The notes under the pieces were generated by a model, which saw nothing but the letters and a program-made list of their open reading frames with translations, was not told the DNA's origin and did not search any database. From Blautia sp. (lineage in GTDB: Bacteria > Bacillota > Clostridia > Lachnospirales > Lachnospiraceae): a DNA stretch of 8,287 nucleotides. The translations under genes were made by a program, and so were the position numbers. Shown piece after piece: positions 8,101-8,287 of this stretch (position 1 is its first letter; every line of letters begins with the position of its first letter). The stretch spans positions 1 to 8,287 of the forward strand of contig JAFWDX010000427.1 in the NCBI GenBank assembly GCA_017515945.1. The letters are read 5' to 3'.

Positions 8101-8287
8101 TCAGATCGTCATAGGTTCTCTCAACACGATGCCAGCCGTCCGCTGCCGTGACTGCCGGTTCATCGTTTTCGTCAAAGTAAGACTCAGAGATGATGTTTTT
8201 GTCTTCATCATATTCCCGGACCATGTGGGCATAGTTGCCTGCTTTGACGAGGTTTCCTTCCAGGTCATAGTTCCAGGTGTCCGTTAC
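5174..8287 (-). CDS. Giant tandem-repeat protein, YD-repeat-like (N-terminus outside window)
   Basis: 1037 residues are open from the window edge to TAA at 5174-5176; the start is not in the window. The ATG at 8224 is internal to a repeat unit (the 21 codons before it continue the pattern), so it should not be taken as the start. The visible protein is almost wholly 31-33-residue units: 32 complete plus a last 19-residue one ending in TETK. Each unit has two YD-like half motifs: a YYDxDGxPV turn, then GYA followed by a YDxxxN turn. This resembles RHS/YD and other aromatic beta-hairpin repeats, but spacing alternates about 12 and 20 residues, unlike a standard YD repeat, so the family is not firmly named. 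No enzyme domain, membrane segment or sortase signal occurs in the visible part, and the C-terminus has no cap. An extended, probably exported beta-structure (fibre, adhesin or wall polymer binder) is inferred. It is upstream of and probably co-transcribed with the peptidoglycan-binding protein. Confidence 0.93.
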   Translation of the reverse strand, partial: VTDTWNYDLEGNLVKAGNYAHMVREYDEDKNIISESYFDENDEPAVTAADGWHRVERTYDDLKHKLSDEYYGIDGNPIQTTKGYAVIRYGYDPAWNVSDTWYYDLNGDPVISGNAAHLVREFDEDRNIVSEFYYGINDEPVTSTAGVHGFRSTFDETKHKLSDMYYGLDGEPAQIPAGYAELRYAYDEAWNVTDTWNYDLEGNLVKAGNYAHMVRAFDKDKNIISEAYFGEEDEPIVTAEGYHRVERTYDDLKHKLSDAFYGTDDAPVMTTKGYAVMKYGFDEAWNVRDTWYYDIEGNPVKSGNAVHMVREYDEDRNIISESYFGAGDEPLLSAEGYHLVRRTYDDMKHKLTDEYYNANGEPVQSTKGCAVIRYAYDDAWNASDTFYYDLAGNPVKVDKAAHLVREFDQDKNIVSESYYGVNDEPILTPDGIHQVRSTFDEAKHKLTDTYYDVDGNAAQTIKGAAELRYGYDEDWNITDTWYYDLEGNLVKAGNAAHMVREFDVYKNIISESYYDVDDAPTLGENGYHCVKNEYDGTKHKISEQYFDEENNPVVAAKGYASIRREYDENGNVTRESYMGKDGKPIRIPGGYSAYTAEYNQAKKKTLETYLDQDDQPADNTEKGYAIVRHDYDENNREILTAYFDKDGNPVEVKGNAQIVRTYDAYGNVTTELHYDAEGQIVSDAKGYAYIQKSFNDHKKAVQETYMDADGQPMMIGGFATVTREYDEKGCAVYEAWFDEKGEPATLKQGYHALRKEYGPQSKPTRTEYLDTEGQLVMTTSGYAIVTDVYDDAGNIVLEKWYDVSGKQILQGKSAYATVRKTYNDANRAIRTEYLDINDEPVAQPDGYAILTDEYDEAGNVISESYYDTAGTQIFVQKKGYATVRKAWNSAKKQTEESYYDLSGSPVLLKAGYASKKMEYDDEGRLIRQCVYDTKGAPVMLSQGYSIFTKEYLEDGSARTAYFDTEGKPVTIKSGYHILMQYYDEKNVQTGEAYLDLNGEPVTLKGGYNHVEIIKNTDGTTTRNYLNASDQLVKTETK
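5177..6574 (-). repeat. Diverged single-unit repeats (units 19-33) of the giant repeat gene
   Basis: Fifteen units of 31-33 residues (the last one partial) keep the YDxxGxPV and GYA landmarks but not the A-B-C cycle. Unit starts include 6574, 6478, 6379, 6286, 6190, 6097, 6001, 5905, 5806, 5710, 5611, 5515, 5422, 5329 and 5233. Lower mutual similarity than units 1-18 suggests they are older or not homogenised. Confidence 0.85.
7656..7714 (-). repeat. 59-nt exact direct repeat, copy 1
   Basis: Identical to 8229-8287, 573 nt away (exactly six units, 191 residues). It encodes VTDTWNYD through GNYA in unit 7. A third, partial copy (37 nt exact) is at 6807-6843 in unit 16. Synonymous positions are identical too, pointing to recent duplication or conversion rather than protein-level selection alone. 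Confidence 0.9.
8229..8287 (-). repeat. 59-nt exact direct repeat, copy 2 (reaches window edge)
   Basis: Matches 7656-7714 base for base; the match ends at 8228, where g differs from t. The identity may continue beyond 8287, so 59 nt is a minimum. It encodes the first part of unit 1. Confidence 0.9.

Larger units (their letters stand above)
6575..8287 (-). repeat. Six three-unit superrepeats (about 285 nt each) in the giant repeat gene
   Basis: Units 1-18 cycle through three types. Type A has DTWYYD and AHMVREFD; type B starts IISESYFG and ends in TYDDLKH or similar; type C starts KLSD and ends in YDEAWN. Triplets start at 8287, 7999, 7714, 7429, 7144 and 6859. Spacing is 285 nt, except the first at 288 because unit 2 has one extra residue. 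The last triplet (units 16-18) is intermediate: its C unit ends DENGN rather than AWN. Confidence 0.9.

Noticed and set aside
8222..8224. ATG at 8224 as the start of the repeat protein
   Set aside because: It falls inside repeat unit 1, the frame continues upstream to the edge with the same pattern, and no ribosome binding site precedes it.
5177..8287. Direct DNA repeats as a CRISPR array or mobile element
   Set aside because: The repeats are in-frame, coding, imperfect and contiguous, with no spacers, terminal inverted repeats or transposase.
5174..8287. RHS polymorphic toxin
   Set aside because: YD-like motifs suggest it, but there is no RHS core signature (DPxGL-type) and no C-terminal toxin domain or immunity gene; the protein ends within a repeat.

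Overview
The window looks like chromosomal DNA from a Gram-positive gut-type Firmicute, most likely a Clostridia/Lachnospiraceae relative. This rests on roughly balanced base composition, strong AGGAGG-type ribosome binding sites, a sigma-A-like promoter, four exported proteins without lipoboxes, and a family mix (secreted serpin, YfbK-type VWA protein, peptidoglycan-binding-domain protein) seen in such genomes. The genus is an inference; no rRNA or other phylogenetic marker is present.

All four genes lie on the minus strand, so transcription runs from high to low coordinates. Layout in transcription order: (1) 8287-5174, the 3' part of a very long repeat-protein gene whose start is outside the window. 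It encodes 32 full units of about 32 residues plus a final partial one. The first 18 visible units form a regular three-unit superrepeat (about 95 residues, 285 nt) and the rest are more diverged. (2) 5173-5102, a 72-nt gap with a perfect 9-bp hairpin just before the next ribosome binding site. (3) 5101-3554, a secreted protein with a 130-residue Ala/Glu/Thr/Pro-rich stretch, a peptidoglycan-binding-type domain and an unrecognised C-terminal region. (4) 3543-3497, a strong hairpin 10 nt after the stop codon, whose two G-U wobbles fit minus-strand transcription; it probably ends the first operon. (5) 3484-3456, a good sigma-A-type promoter for the second operon. (6) 3379-2171, a secreted serpin with an inhibitory-type hinge. 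(7) 2154-1, a secreted YfbK-type VWA protein starting 16 nt after the serpin stop and running off the window near its C-terminus.

Everything encoded here appears to be exported or likely exported, so the locus reads as a cell-envelope or surface region. One transcription unit supplies a giant repeat protein and a putative wall-binding protein. The next supplies a protease inhibitor and a metal-site VWA protein. A joint role, such as surface structures plus protection from host or competitor proteases, is plausible but not shown by the sequence. The most unusual element is the repeat protein: its higher-order repeat, its gradient from homogenised to diverged units, and a 59-nt exact duplication reaching the window edge suggest recent expansion or conversion.
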